A stretch of DNA of 64,000 nucleotides, taken from positions 17,795,001 through 17,859,000 of the forward strand of contig NC_090785.1 in the NCBI RefSeq assembly GCF_040054535.1, written 5' to 3'. A program made the position numbers and the translations under genes. Shown in pieces: positions 1 through 13,365 of this stretch (its first letter is position 1; each line of letters opens with the position of its first letter). The notes beneath the pieces are model-generated. The model was not told the DNA's origin. It worked only from the letters and a program-made list of their open reading frames with translations, and made no database searches. The stretch comes from Antennarius striatus. Lineage: Eukaryota > Chordata > Actinopteri > Lophiiformes > Antennariidae.

Positions 1-30
<30 letters not shown>
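1..30. repeat. (TG)n microsatellite, cut by window edge
   Basis: The window opens inside an uninterrupted TG dinucleotide run that ends at a TTATGG junction. Its true length cannot be known from here. Confidence 0.95.
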
Positions 31-34
<4 letters not shown>

Positions 35-712
35 GGACTGTGACCCTGCTCTGCTGTTATGGTAACTGGATGAATAGGAATGTGTTCTCTTCCTGGTTCT
101 ACCTGTCACGGTGACCTTTGTTCTCTGACTGCTGTGAGGTCACAGTCACAGTTGGTTTTCCATGGATAACATGATCTACAGGTTCCTCATGATGGACATT
201 ATATCAGGAAATCTTCACTTACATTTAGTAGTTAACAGCCTTTATTTCCTTCTCAATTTCTGTCAATTGGGTAAAACGTTCTTGTTTTCTGTTCTTACTG
301 TCTTACGGACTAAACGACCCTCTGAGGCAGATCTGGGATATGGAATTAATAAATGACCAGGTGTATTCAGTTTCCTGCCAAGAGTTAGATAAGATGATTA
401 TCACTGTCATGTCTGTACAGTAAATATTCAACTGGAGGCAGCAACAGTTTAATCTCGTTCAGCAGGGAAACTGAAAATTGGAGGAAACAGCTGGTTTGGT
501 TTTCAGTATTAAAACTCTTCAGATTGGACTATTTTTGGTTGCAGAACTTCCTGGAGGTTCTGCTGCTTCCAACCTCACAGTGACAAAGTGAAGAGCAGTT
601 GAAAAACTATGAACCATTTTATAAACTTCGTGTACACATTTTATTTACAACTAGGCAAATAGGTAAAAGATTTTTTTTACATATGCTGCCATCTTGATCA
701 GGTCAAATAAGA

Positions 713-802
713 TCAATTCAACTCAATTCAATTCAATTCAATTCAATTCAATTCAATTCAGTTCAATTCAATTCAATTCAATTCAATTCAATTCAGTTCA
801 AT
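713..802. repeat. (AATTC)n pentanucleotide microsatellite
   Basis: About 18 copies of AATTC, two or three with a G substitution (AGTTC). It runs directly into a second, AAAAT-based array, so the two together form a compound AT-rich satellite of about 250 bp. Confidence 0.9.
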
Positions 803-820
803 TAAAATAAAATAAAATAA

Positions 821-851
<31 letters not shown>

Positions 852-966
852 TAAAAATAAAAATAAAATAAAATAAAATAAAATAAATTAAAATAAAATA
901 AAATAAAATAAAATAAAATAAAATAAAATAAAATAAAATAAAATAAAATAAAATAAAATAAAATAA
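803..966. repeat. (AAAAT)n microsatellite
   Basis: AAAAT units with a central patch in which the unit gains one A (AAAAAT), then a return to the 5-bp unit up to the unique sequence GGCGCTGG. It continues the AATTC array without a spacer. Confidence 0.9.
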
Positions 967-3900
967 GGCGCTGGTATGAGGAGAGATTTTACTTTTGAGC
1001 TATGACCTAAGCCAGCTGGTGGCGGATTTATTCACTATTCAAGCATGCCATGGCATTGGTCTTCTCTGTTCATTAAAGCCACCTCTGGCTTGCACTGAAG
1101 CTGTCTGTCAGTATTTGAGGATTTTAACTTTTGTCTGAACGGCTGGTGTCTTCCTGCTGTAAGAACAACAGATTGTTTCAAACTGAGCCAGCAGGGTTTT
1201 CTTATCAGTTTGACCAACTGTTTGCTCTATTGACTCATGAATATGCTAGGAAATTAATTAAAAACAATATTTAAAAAGCAAAATTTCACCTTATTAACTG
1301 TACAGACGGGGGGAAAAATACATGTTTTTTTGTATTTCTCACATAGGTTTTATTAGCTTCAAACAGCCTGAATATTTAAATCCACTTATCATTTATGTAG
1401 TGACCAGTGGTGGATGACGTCTCCCTTTCCTCTCTGTGGGGTTGTCCTCCACTCTTCAACAATACCTCCTCCAGGGGTCCAGTGGTGTCCAAACGTAACC
1501 CAGGCCGTCTCCTCCAAACACTGCAGGACAAAATTTCATGCGTTCCACTCAATGAAATAAAAGTACTGCAGATTTTTATTTCAATATTCACACACATACT
1601 GTATCACACACATCTCAACTTTTTCTGCTGACTTTGTAGATGATGATGATGATAATGATGATAATGGTGATATACTGTATATTTTTCTCAGTGAATCCAA
1701 CATTACACACTAGTGAACAGAGTCCAGCTGATCGGATAATCATAACGCCATCTGAAACGTGATGATAGCAGTGGAGCAACTTTAACTTCACTCAATATGT
1801 AAGTCAGTGATATTTTCTTTTTGGGATTTTTTTGGTCATATTATAATTTAATTCTTTTTTTCTTTTTTTTCTTTTCTTTTGTTTTGCACCATTCCATCAA
1901 GTAAAAATGTTCTGCAAGTGATTTTATCTGATTTCCACAAATAAAAGAAGAAAATATTTTAAATTCATTTTGGTTGTAAGATAACACAGTTAATATTAAC
2001 ACGAAAGTTGATCTGAAACATTTCTACTTGAGTTAATATGAAAACACTAATGAACACATTGGCGGCCTTTTTCTTCTGTACATTTCAAACCAGTTCAAAT
2101 TTTAAAGAACGAGGTGAAATTAATAAAGAGAAGAGAACGAGCAGGACATGCAGCTTATGTTTTCCTGTTCGTACTGAGAACAAAGAGATTTATGGGTAAC
2201 GTACAAATGCGAGACAAATGCCGGTGTGAAATGGTTTGTTGCTGCGACAAACCATCATCTCTCAGTACAGTAACTAAAATGTAAAAGGAAAGACCACCAA
2301 TTTTCAGCTTCTAAATTAAATACGCTGCCATTTGATTAGTGTGTTTCATCTGCATTAAAAGAGATGAACAACGTTTCAGTGTTTTGGACACAAGAGGAAG
2401 GACTGGTTCACATAATTCGCAGCCTGTGTGTTATCACCAACCTCTGGATGAACTCAGGCAATTACAAATTTAAGATTCCTCAAGGAGGACAGTATAATCC
2501 TATTTCCACTCTGGTCTTCTGGGTGAACATGTAAGTGCAGGAATGTCTGTGCATTTATTGCTGCTTGTGTGTCTACGGATGCAGGCGAGGAAATAATGCC
2601 TACAGTGCTACAGTAACCTTTACAATGATCGGTTCTGTCTGATGGGCCTCTTTAATTAACCTTGTAGAAAATTAATCCCAGTGTTAAATGGACAAGAAAA
2701 AGATGTTTGATTACCACCGTGAGCCAACTGGGACTTCTCCCTATGTCTAATTGCCTAGGAAGAGAAAAAATAGGAAAAGTAACAAGAATGAGAATGAGGG
2801 AAACAGATAGCGAGAGCGAGGCGAGAGGGGAGGACGGGGGTGGGGTGGGGGGGCGAGAGGAGAGATCCTGTGGTGTCATTAGCATCTGTGTGAATGTCAG
2901 TTAGTCCCTGGAGCACTGATAAAGCTTCACGGACGAGACGGGGGCAAAACGAGAGGACAGACACGAGGACGAGGAGGAAAACGGTGGAAACGTTTTGTTA
3001 AACTGACAGGGACGAAACACTCGGTGCAACAAGCAGAGCGGACAGAGTTGTTCCAGAGGAACAAGAGAGGAACTGTTAGTCTGTTACACGTGGCTCGTGA
3101 ATAGAGGTCTCAGCATGCTTAGGTTAAAAAAGTTACCACATTTAACGTTAGGGTGAGAAACCTGCTGCTATAGCTTGTCTCAGTCTGTCCAGGGCATTTG
3201 TGTTCTGCTCAAGACTTACAAAACCTGGCAAAAGCTGTTATAAACTTTACACCTGAGGTTCGAACTCTGTGTCAAATGATATAGATATTAAAGTAGACAT
3301 TCCATGAATTATGCAGTACATATAAAATTTCAATAACACATAAAATCAACTTTATTCTAATTGCATTTTTGAGTCTTAAAAATAATATATTAATGTCACC
3401 TCAGGTAAGACAAAAATGTAAGAAATACATTGTGATGTAGAAATAAGAAATTCATTCACGGTGAACTACCAAAGGTGCAGTCCTGGTCGTCTAATCTGTA
3501 GTTTTATTACTGACGTCATAATAAGGGCATGGTCATCTGGGATTAGTGGATCAAGGTATTGTTTCATTTCTCTAATAGCGGTCATCTCACAGTCAAAACT
3601 AGTCACAAAGTCATTCATGTATGACCAAAGTGTGTTGAGAAGTGGCCCTCAGACTCATGTTAGAATAAAAAAATCAAGAGGTGTATTAAAATCTATTGAA
3701 TGTGAAACATCTGTTTCTTAGTCTTGATGTTTCTGACACATGATCAACAGTAATTCTGAGCTGCGTTGTGACAGTGTAGAGGTTACAGTAATGTTCTATT
3801 GTACCACAGCAAAATAAAACACTTTGTGCATAGAAATCCACTTGGTAATGGTTGGGGAACGGGAGCCAGTGGTAAAAAAAAAGGATTTATAGTTGGCATT

Positions 3901-6563
3901 AGGTCTTCTCCAGTTGCCTTTAATCATGGGTTTACCATGACCTCAGTTTTGCATCAAAATTCAAATAAATGAGGTTTGAAGGTTATTACATCTTTAATTC
4001 AGATCAATGTAGGTTACGAAACAAGGTTATAAACTTTGCATAATTCTAAATCTGGGTCAGTGTGTGTGATGGTTCTGTGGCGGTCATGGAGTAAAATGAA
4101 ATGAGCAGAGTCACACACCGGCTATGGCTATATTGTGTCCTGAAAGCTTATATATTTACAGATATATGTATTCACATACATACACTGTTTTTATCACTTT
4201 AACGGTCATCTAATTTAATTAGCATCTAAAAGGTCTTGACTATGTTTGGTGCCATACTAAAAGAAATGGACTGATAATGGTAGTTGTTCCTAAAAGCATT
4301 AAACACCCTACAGTTTGGTGTAAATGTCCTTCTTTGTGCTCCGGAGCCGTGAGGTGGGGGTAATCTACATCCTCGCTGCTATACGTCTCCTCCCTCAGGC
4401 CTGTTGGAGCAGGTGCTTCCCTTCTTTCTCTGAGGCCTCCAGATCTGTGCACTGACCTCAGCCATCCATGAGTAAACCCAGGGTGCGCTGGTTGTGTGTG
4501 TCGGTGTGTGTACAGTCTATTGGCTCCATGTTCTTCACTGTGGGCCGATTTCCTGGATCCCTGCAAGTGTCTGTATCAATAAACCAGAGAGAAGTGAACC
4601 AGCTGAGCCGACGGCCGCTGCCTCCAGCCTCAGCTGTTTAGTCTGTCCGATGGGTTTGTGTCTGTTTGAATGTTACCTCAGTGGTCTGATAGGTCTTTTC
4701 TGTTTTATTTACAACATTTATAATGCTTATATAAAGTTTCCGATTGCTTACAAAATGCCTTTTAAAATCAGAGTTAATGGGTGATTGAAGAAAAATATAA
4801 AGTCAAATAAAGAGTTGAAGAGGATGCAGAGAACCTGAACCTGCTTTCTGTTAATTTGTCATTCCATCAGCATTCAGGCCTGTAAAAGACGAGGTGGTTG
4901 AGGGTAGTATTTAACACATAATCAGTATATTAATCAATAAATCAGTATCAGTAAATCAGTATATTAAATTAATTGAAACAAGAGCCTGTGGTCTGTAGAC
5001 TGGAGGTATTTACTGGTCGTGAGCCACCAATTCTGGCCTACTGATGTAGAAGTGCAATGCATTTACTATAGGAAGGTTAATTAAAGGTATGAACTGATCA
5101 CATACTAGAGTAGTGATGATATCAGAGGGTGAAATCACACAGTATACTAACAATGTGACTGATTTTAATCCCGTTTCTCAATTTAAAACCCAGTTTAAAA
5201 GATAATCTGTAACTATAAAACGCTAAGAGACCATTTATTTCTGCTACTGCACTTTGGTTTGACTTTTTTTTTTTTAAGTTAAAAAAGAAAATACTGACCA
5301 TGAGATTAACTGACTTGACAGACATCTGTTTTCCACATCTGCATCAGTATGCGTCTATGTGAATATTGTTCTTGTCAGTCGAGCGTCCGCTCACTTCATT
5401 GTCTGCGCCTCCGTTCGCCTTCTTCTCTTCATGAGCTCATTAGCGTTAGCTCATCAGCGGGGTCAAACTCTGAAAACACACATTACAACACAGCTAAAAG
5501 ATCACGTTACGTAATTTGAATAAATACAAGGCAATTTGTCACTGTCACGTCAGAGTCGCCTTCCTCTGTCTGCTCCTGGCTGTCTCTCTCATCCTCCTCC
5601 TCCACCGCCCCGGCCAGCAGCAGGAAGCAGTAATGGTGATTGTATTAACCCCTGGTGGAGAGCGCTGACCTTTGCTTCTGTTCAGCTGGAGGTAATAGTC
5701 AGACATGTTTTTATGTGTACTGTAGAGCCACTACAGGATTCAGCAAGTGTTAAAGCTGTTGGAACAATTTGGGAGATTGTGTGAAGAGTAAATGAAAGTT
5801 CTGCCAACAGTTTGGCTGAAAGTGGGACTCTGGTGTGGGTCCAGCAGGGGTCAGTGACCCTTTAAAGTCAATCTTTAACTGTGTTTTTGGTTACTTGTGT
5901 AGAGTCATGGTGTTTTCTCTCAGGAGCCGAGGGAAACTCGGACTCTGTCATGATTCAAGCCAAATGCTGCTGAAAAAACAAATATCTTTTTCAAATAATA
6001 TTTATAATATTTCGACAGTTCTGTCATTGTCATAAAGGTTTCTTTAGATTACAACATGTGCTAAAATAAAGGAATCCTTTGCTAACATAATTATTTTCGC
6101 TGCTTTTATGAGATAACAAGCCCTGCAGATAAATTAACAAACTGCTTCATTTTTCATATGAACAATCCATAATGGCAATTGTGATCAGTTTGGTACCAAT
6201 ACAACCAGGGGTCAAAAGAAAATCAGTCTTTATTAAGACTGGGGACTTTTTTTGGTTATAGTTCATACGTAGTCATGTCTATATGGTCGGTTATGGGCTG
6301 ATGTGATTGTGATGGAATGAATCCATCCACCGCAGTAATATCATTTCTTCTTTCCAGTGGTGGACACAAGTCAATATTCCTTCAGCTAACATATATTCAG
6401 CCCTGTATCATACATGCTCTCTCACCTGCTGTGTCTGCTATAGCAGCAGGTGCAGCGGGAAATGATTTAACATGGATGTTGGCTACTCCACGTCTATCAG
6501 GAGACCTTGTCTTTCACTCTCCCTAAAGACACTGCCTTATTGTTTGCATGCTGACCTTGTTTC
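967..6563. other. Gene-free stretch
   Basis: No open frame here has splice-bounded coding character or a family I recognise. The open frames are short, and one near 4.2-4.8 kb on both strands looks like chance. There is a short GAT run near 1640-1665 and a G-rich purine patch near 2830-2860. Confidence 0.6.
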
Positions 6564-6589
6564 TACACACACACACACACACACGCATG

Positions 6590-6661
<72 letters not shown>
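6564..6661. repeat. (CA)n microsatellite
   Basis: CA run of about 98 bp with one GCATGCACG interruption near its left end. It creates spurious open frames of Thr-His repeats. Confidence 0.95.
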
Positions 6662-6662
<1 letters not shown>

Positions 6663-6709
6663 CAGGCAGCATGCCATGGGCAAAGATGAATTTCTCCTTC
6701 TCCAGTTTT

Positions 6710-6930
6710 GGGGCAGCAGTAGCTCAGTCCATTAGGTCTTGGACTGGGGACCAGAAATCACCAGTTCCAGGCTCGGGCAGTGGGAGGTGTCAGCTCACCT
6801 CCTGAGCACTGTTAAGGTGCCCTTGAGCAAGGCACCACCCCCCTACAAGCTGCTCATTCAGGGTGCACAAAAGAACAAGCTGCCCGTGACTCTGCCTCCC
6901 ATTGTATATATTACATGCCTACAAGCCCCC

Positions 6931-6965
<35 letters not shown>

Positions 6966-6980
6966 TGTGTGTGTGGTTGT
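6710..6980 (+). mobile_element. tRNA-derived SINE (teleost type)
   Basis: The head contains GCAGTAGCTCAGTCC, which fits a tRNA-like A box. About 45 bp later, AGTTCCAGGCTC fits a B box. The body carries the block GGTGCCCTTGAGCAAGGCACC, which I recognise as common in fish tRNA-SINEs. The copy ends in a region with a GT microsatellite (about 6931-6975). It looks degenerate: the B box departs from the GGTTCGA consensus. The exact 3' end and the target-site duplication are not resolved. Confidence 0.7.
6931..6975. repeat. (GT)n microsatellite at SINE 3' side
   Basis: A GT run with one TTTG interruption follows the SINE body. It may have grown from the SINE tail. Confidence 0.85.
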
Positions 6981-9617
6981 TTCAGGGGCTTGTACACACA
7001 TATAAGCATGTCTCAATATACTAAAAATAATACCATGAGTGAAAAAAATAATAATTTCCTATGGGATGTGCATTTCTTTCTTTCTTCTAGTTCAAACTAC
7101 CCCTGCGGGATTTGAAATGCTGTGCAGGAGATCCTTGGGTTGGATTTTCATCCTCGTACACCCGTCTACTGTATATTAATTAATTTACTTTGGCAATTAG
7201 TTAAATAAAGAATATTATGGGAATAATAAATGCATTAAAAGCAGGTTGAGTCATTGATTTACACGTGGCCTTAGTAAAAATAGTATTTCACACCTGTGAC
7301 TTTTGTGTGTTTTTCTATCATCTTTTTAATTTAGTCTGTTTAGGTCTTCACTGGTCGTGACTCACAGACATGACTGATATGCAAGAGCATTTGAAGTGAA
7401 GGTTCGTATAATGCCAAAACTTATTTAGCTTCTCTCCCGTGTATATTTCTGAGAATGTGGCTTAAACTATTAGTATACCCGTGATTTCCACCTGTTTGAT
7501 AATATCATTTCCTTCCTCACTTATAAATGGTTTTGCACCAGTCACTGTTCAGGAGGGAATCGAATGCCATTGAGTCAGGGTTGATTTTTAAAAATAAAGG
7601 AACGTTAATATGATCACTGACGTCTGAGGTTGTTCTCCACCATGTTTATTTGTGATGTTGAATGTGACGCACCAAAAAAAAAAGAAAAAAAAGGTACTTC
7701 TCTAGGAAAGGGGTGTAGTTTGTCCATTCTAGGCTCCTGTAGAAGCATGCTGGTGCAGCATGGGAGACTGGAATAGTCATACTATCAAACACACAACATG
7801 CTCAGTCGCAGGTGGTTGTAAAATATGACACACATGATTCTGAATATTATTGTCTGCCCCCCCCCCCCCACACACACACACACTGGGCCAAATAATAGAA
7901 GACATATGTGGCTGCTGTTTAAACACAGTACAAACCACACATTTACTTTTTTCTAGAACTGACCTCTAGCTTGCCAGAAAGGAAAGGAAAGCGTTTAATA
8001 AAACTTCTTAAAGATGTGTGTGTGGGGCGGAAGTCACGCGGGGCGCCTCCGAGCGTACGGGGGTTAGCACAACAGCTCAGACCTCCTGCAATCTTTCATC
8101 TTGCTATTTCAACATCCCTCCATCCCTTCCAGCCTCTCCGCTCCCCTCCTTTAAACAAATCCTCTTCTTCTTTCTGACACACATTCGAGGAGCCACAGGC
8201 CACAGCAGAGACGTATCCAGAGTCTGACCTGTGTGGGTGAAACAGCTGAAGTCATCACGGACCGTGTCCTCTTTTTAAAACACTCCTTTTCTTTTTTCTC
8301 CTCTCCTCTTTCTCGCTCCCTCTCCTTTCTCTCCATTCCCTCGGGACGCTCAGTGATAACTAGAGTAGACGGGAGGAGGAAGGGAGTGGAGGAACGAGGG
8401 ATGGCGTGGGGAGTGAGAGGGAGTTGTGATGTCCCGACTAAGGGATATTTAATCCTCTCGGCGAGGGGCGAGCCTCTCTCTTGCTCTGTTTGGCTTTGAC
8501 AGATCAAAGAGGCGGTTCAGATCCTGGTGAGATCCTCGCTTTCTCCTCCTGAGTGGACCTGAGCCTCTCAAACACACACAGTTGAGTCCTTGAGCTGGAC
8601 AGCAATGTCAGGGCTGGTGGTGGTAATGAGGCAATGATTGATGGGACTTTATGCTTCATGATTGCTCTACAGCACCGTCCTGAACCACTTCTGTAGGGCT
8701 GGAGAAAAAAGCCTTGTTAAAAGAAAACCCACTCCAGTACTTCTCTTATAATCTCTAATTTGCTGCTTGACTCAATTCTAGATGAAATATCTTCCTTTCT
8801 TCTTGTTCATAATTCATTCCCACTGCCACTCACAGAACGTCTTATATTATGTACATGTAAAATAAACCTTTCCTGTTGGTTTGGGGCCAAACCGTAGACT
8901 GATGCGCATACAGTTAGGAAGAGTCCTTCATTCTTGCTTTCGGTCTACCATTCAGACCACGTAGAGAAATCATCCACCAGAAACAAGAATGTGCTCTCCA
9001 AAATGAAAACACATCCCGGTCTGGTGGGCTTTTCTAAGAACTGTGGGCCCCTCGTGAGAAACTGGACATCTGAGTATGCAGCAGTAGGCCTGCCCAGGTA
9101 GAGCTGCTAACATGGCTGCAGATTCACATGTAAATCATAGACATACTTGTACTGTTGTTTAAACGTGAGATGGCAGGTTTAAAAAAAACGTATATAATAA
9201 AATATTAAATGATTTGAAACGTCTGTCACTTTGATCACAGAGAACTTTACCGCAGTAACCTCTGAGTCTTATGTACTCTGTACTATATTTGAATAGTCCT
9301 GCTCTCAATCATTTACCTTTTAGCCTTTTGAAAACTAACACTTGTATAAAATTAAAAATTAATTGTCATAAGAAACAGAAAAATACAAAATTAATTGAAA
9401 AAATATGTTTTCATGGGGTTTTTCTCCACCAAACTGGACGTACACATGACAACACACATGACAACTACATCCATGTGCATTAGATGCCATGGACATAATA
9501 ATATAATAATATGAAAGTGAGGATGATATTAAAGAAAAATCATTTTAACAGTCGTGAAATAGTCACATGTCATCATTTATGCTAGCAAATAATAACTGAT
9601 GTTGCTCATTAACTTTT
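6981..9617. other. Gene-free stretch
   Basis: No recognisable gene. It holds a poly-C/CA tract at about 7858-7882 and a pyrimidine-rich patch near 8280-8340. At 8494-8509 there is an inverted pair CTTTGA-CAGA-TCAAAG, each half matching the core of a TCF/LEF site. Open frames around 8.0-8.5 kb occur on both strands with no protein resemblance I can name. Confidence 0.55.
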
Positions 9618-9809
9618 TGTCAAGGATGGGATTAGGATCCAAATGCAGAAAACACAAGGAGAGGCTTTTATTCATATTTTAATCCATAAAGCAAAAAAAA
9701 AAAAAAAGGTGATGAGATGAGGGACAGGTGTAGAGACGAGACTCCGCCCATAAAGTTCGGCCCCTCCTCCTGCCACACCCCAGCAGAGCAGCGACACCAA
9801 ACCGTGACA
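9618..9809. mobile_element. Short non-autonomous DNA transposon (MITE-like)
   Basis: The interval begins TGTCAAGGATGGG and ends with the inverted counterpart (reverse complement TGTCACGGTTTGG), giving imperfect terminal inverted repeats of about 13 bp. ACTTTT lies at both flanks (9612-9617 and 9809-9814), a possible target-site duplication that overlaps the right terminus by one base. The inside is non-coding. The superfamily is not resolved; a hAT-type element is possible. Confidence 0.45.
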
Positions 9810-10081
9810 CTTTTAGCGTGATGACAGCAACCACTGATACAGAAAACACATAATATTCAAAAAATCATACATTTATCTCCTGGTATGAGTGTTTTATAAA
9901 TATTAAGATGATTTCTTACACTCTTAGCCACCGCTGTTGCTAAATCAGTATATTGGTAAGAAGGAACATTCAGAAAACAACTTCACCCAGTTTGTGGGTC
10001 CTCCGTGTTCTATGGTTCTGATTCCAGTCAACTGGGCAGAACAAATCTAAATGTCAGAAAGAAAGAAACTGTCTGACGTCA

Positions 10082-10130
10082 AGTGACGTGTGCGCAGTCC
10101 CGTCCGCTCAGGGACTGCGCACACGTCACT
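10082..10130. repeat. Perfect 20-bp inverted repeat, 9-nt loop
   Basis: The left arm (10082-10101) is AGTGACGTGTGCGCAGTCCC. The right arm (10111-10130) is its exact reverse complement. The loop is GTCCGCTCA. Each arm carries a CRE-like TGACGT core and a TGCGCA core (half of an NRF1-like site). It could extrude a cruciform, or form an RNA hairpin if transcribed. Confidence 0.9.
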
Positions 10131-10196
10131 ATCCCCCATGGGATTAGAGAGTGTATAGAGATGTTTACCATCCTTTTGTGTTTCTTCTTTGTGCTG

Positions 10197-10275
10197 CACT
10201 GTCTGCTGTACTGCCTGTTGTACTGCCTGTGTTATACTGCCTATGTTGTACTGCCTATGTTGTACTGCCTGTTGA
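10197..10275. repeat. Minisatellite, TGTACTGCCT unit
   Basis: About five tandem units built on TGTACTGCCTRTGT, with lengths between 10 and 15 bp and small substitutions (TATACTGCC, TGTACTGCCTGT). Imperfect units of this kind suggest local slippage followed by divergence. Confidence 0.8.
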
Positions 10276-11159
10276 TCGTGGGTCTGAGAGGACTGCAATT
10301 TTATCTGTGCTGTATGTCATGCATATGGTACATTTGACAATAATGCTGACTTTGACTTTGAACTTCAAAGGGAAGTCAACAAAAGTAGCCTGAATTTGAA
10401 AAAAGGATGTTACCTTGCTGCTGTGCTGCTAAGAGAACATCATGATAATTTCACACTAAAACCTAAGGATAGATACATTACAATGGTTTTTTTCTTAATA
10501 TCCATAAAATATATCATATTTTCTACAGCATGAGGAAATGTTTAACAAAAAACGATTCATGCGATCGATCCAAAGGTCCTGTAAGAGCAGAAGCTATCCT
10601 TTAAAGTTTTGAATAAAACATGTTTCATGAGTCTGGTGGAGGTTCTCGTCAGGGATTTTATTACTGTAAGAATGTTTGTCTTCTGACGCAGAAATGATTT
10701 CCACAGCCTTTTCAGTCAGATGTTAAAAGTATGACTGAGATATTCCTTGAATGGTGAAGTGAGGACATTTCAACCATCCTTTGGGAGTTAACAGTGGTGG
10801 CTAAAAAAACAAAGAAAGAAAAAACCAAAACGTATGGCTGGTGATAACAAAAGTGATGATTCCACTGTTTCCATTCTATTTGTGTTTTAATTTTCTACCA
10901 ATCCTCTGAAACACACACACACACACACACACAGACTCATGCACTCACACACTCGCACACAAACGTAAACCCGTGGCTCCCCTGCCACTCGGCTTCTGAG
11001 GTTTGCAGGTCTCTGATAGGAAGCCTCTGAAATGAAAAAGAGATAAGAGTAAATAAACAAACAAATACAATAAAACCGAATTTGTGCTGGTTCAGTGCTC
11101 ACACGGGGGGGGTGGGGGGGTTGGAGGGAGCGCGCTCTGCAAGGCCTGTCGACAAACCG

Positions 11160-11660
11160 CACAAAGATGCATTCTCAATAAAGCAACGCAAGGTAAATAC
11201 CTAAGTGAATTCATGCAAGTTCCATTTATTCAGCGGGAATCTGTTGAGACTGTGGGCTGATAGCGAGACGCACCATTTGGCTCTCCAACAATGGAGCTAT
11301 CGGTTACCGCCTCTGTGTTCTCTCGATATGATCTCCGTCCATCTTATGCAACTGAATTGATACAAAAAAAAAAGGCATTTTATTTCCATCACAATAATTC
11401 CATTTGCTGCTGTCAGCTAATTCTCAGCGGCACGCTAAGCTGTCTCCCAGCCCCTGGTTGATACCTCAGCGGAGGAACCATCCTCTACCAAATGTTCTGC
11501 ACGGTCTGCCTTTCAAGCGCTGCCACAGGCTTTGATGTGCACCAACGCCAACACGCCACTCCAGCAGCCTCCCCTCCTCAGATGTTGCTTAATTACACAA
11601 TCATAGGCTGTTAATTACCTTATCAGTGCTGCGTAATCCCATGGTCAGTGTCTGCGTGAC
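11160..11660. promoter_or_regulatory. Candidate conserved non-coding element(s)
   Basis: Two blocks of balanced base composition without simple repeats are split by a poly-A tract near 11365-11373. They carry several TAATTA/TTAATTA homeodomain-type cores (for example TGTTAATTACC near 11610). No open frame fits them. In fish, long gene-poor flanks of developmental genes usually hold such blocks, but I cannot align to another species. This is inference from appearance only. Confidence 0.25.
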
Positions 11661-13323
11661 ATGTATCAAAGTAGAACCGGCATCTTTCATGTGTTTTTTT
11701 TTTTTTGCTTCTGATTTCTGAATTCAGTTCCAAATACAACTGTAAGGATGACCGGTTGCAGCATCAGGAAGGTTTCATGTGGAGGCTGATGCTGGATGAA
11801 GGGTTTCCCATCCGGTACTTGAGTACAGCATCTGTGGATGCAGCGCGTGAAGCCAGGTAGTGAGTCAGGACAGCATCTATTTGTGTTTACTGGACAGACA
11901 TGATTGTAGGGAAGCTACTAACCTCACAACATCACAAAGACACACTTCTGCCTTTGTTTTATTTTTAATAAAAAAAGACAATGTGCTGTTTGCTGAGCTC
12001 TATAGCTTCAGATTTCACTTCAAAAAGAGCAATTTTAGGTCTACAGTCCCAGTCTTGACGTGACTATCTCATATACTGACACAGGGCATTAAACTTACGG
12101 TAATTTGATGACATTTAGCATTTTTTAAAACATATTTCAAAGATATATTTCTTTCAAAATTAAGTTATAACTTTGTATGAACCCTATTGAGGGTGGTTCA
12201 TAAAGAAAAAAAATTGTTTCAAAATCTTTTCAGAAATATTTTTTTCACACGTGACCTTAATCCTGCTGCTGGTTTTTCTAGTAATAAGCAAAGCAGGAGT
12301 TTGGAACAGAGGATCCATGTCAGAAAATAGAACAGTATGAGACAACTCCACATTCAATATAAATGTATTATTTTTATAATTAATTCTATAATATTTATCA
12401 ATTATTATGTGGAACATGACTTTTAAAATCCTAATCTCATAGGTTGCAATCTAAGAATAACGGAATCTATTGGCCGATGTCAATGTGTTTACCTTGTGTT
12501 GTTCATCTGATGTGTTGCACATGTGTGTCAGTTTTATCCCCTGAAAACTGTTTCAGTGAGGAGTTGATAATTAAGAAATAATTGGAGAGGCCAGAGAGAC
12601 ATTTCTCAAGCGTGGAAGATGCATGCCTAAATGTTAATTTACTTGGGATATGTTAATGCATGCACAGATGTTAATGTGGACGCCACGTTGGGCTGTTGTG
12701 TTGTGCTTTCCCTGCGCGTATGTGTTTCTTCCCCTCAGCTCTGCCAGCAGCCAACTGGATCTGTCAAGTTGGGGAAAATTTCCATTTTTGCAGCTAACTC
12801 TGCAGCCTTTTGAAGGAAGCGTTTTGCCGACTTTTATCTCTCAGTGCGTCTGCAAACTAATTAATTTTTTTTTTCTCACCCTCTCTCTCTCTTTCCTTCA
12901 GGCAAATATTTGTTTCCTCAGAAGTGAGCATGGGCAAACCTTCCTCACAGCTCCATATGCTGCCAGCTGCCAATCAAGTGGGCTGGAACCCTGAAACTAA
13001 TCGCAACACCCCCCCCCCCTCCTCCTCCCCTCTACTCTGTCTCTCTCCTCATCCTCTCCTTCAGCAGAAATGAAAGAAGTTGGGGGGTGGGGTGGGGGAG
13101 ATGTCGTCGGGTGGTGTTTAAGGAAAATGAAGACATTCAGACGAGAAGAAGAAAGACGATTGTTGAGACACGAGCTTAGAGCAAGATCTCCTCTGTTATG
13201 TCTGTCCACAGAGCACTTCCTGTCTGGGCGCTTTATTTCTATTTCACTTCACTGTATGCATTTATTTATTGTTAAAATGGAGCGTACTGCATCTGAACTG
13301 GATTTAGTTTGTTTGTCAGACAG

Positions 13324-13326
13324 GTT

Positions 13327-13365
<39 letters not shown>
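13324..13365. repeat. (TG)n microsatellite
   Basis: TG run of about 20 units in intergenic DNA. Confidence 0.9.

Larger units (their letters stand above)
9815..13323. other. Gene-free stretch
   Basis: No recognisable gene. It contains the hairpin and the TGTACTGCCT minisatellite listed separately, a CA run near 10907-10933, and mixed-composition sequence at 11160-11660 and 12590-12990 that could be conserved non-coding DNA. Confidence 0.55.

Noticed and set aside
8018-8507. Possible gene or promoter with open frames on both strands at 8.0-8.5 kb
   Set aside because: The frames are low-complexity Ser/Pro/Arg-rich translations of pyrimidine tracts without splice-supported continuation.
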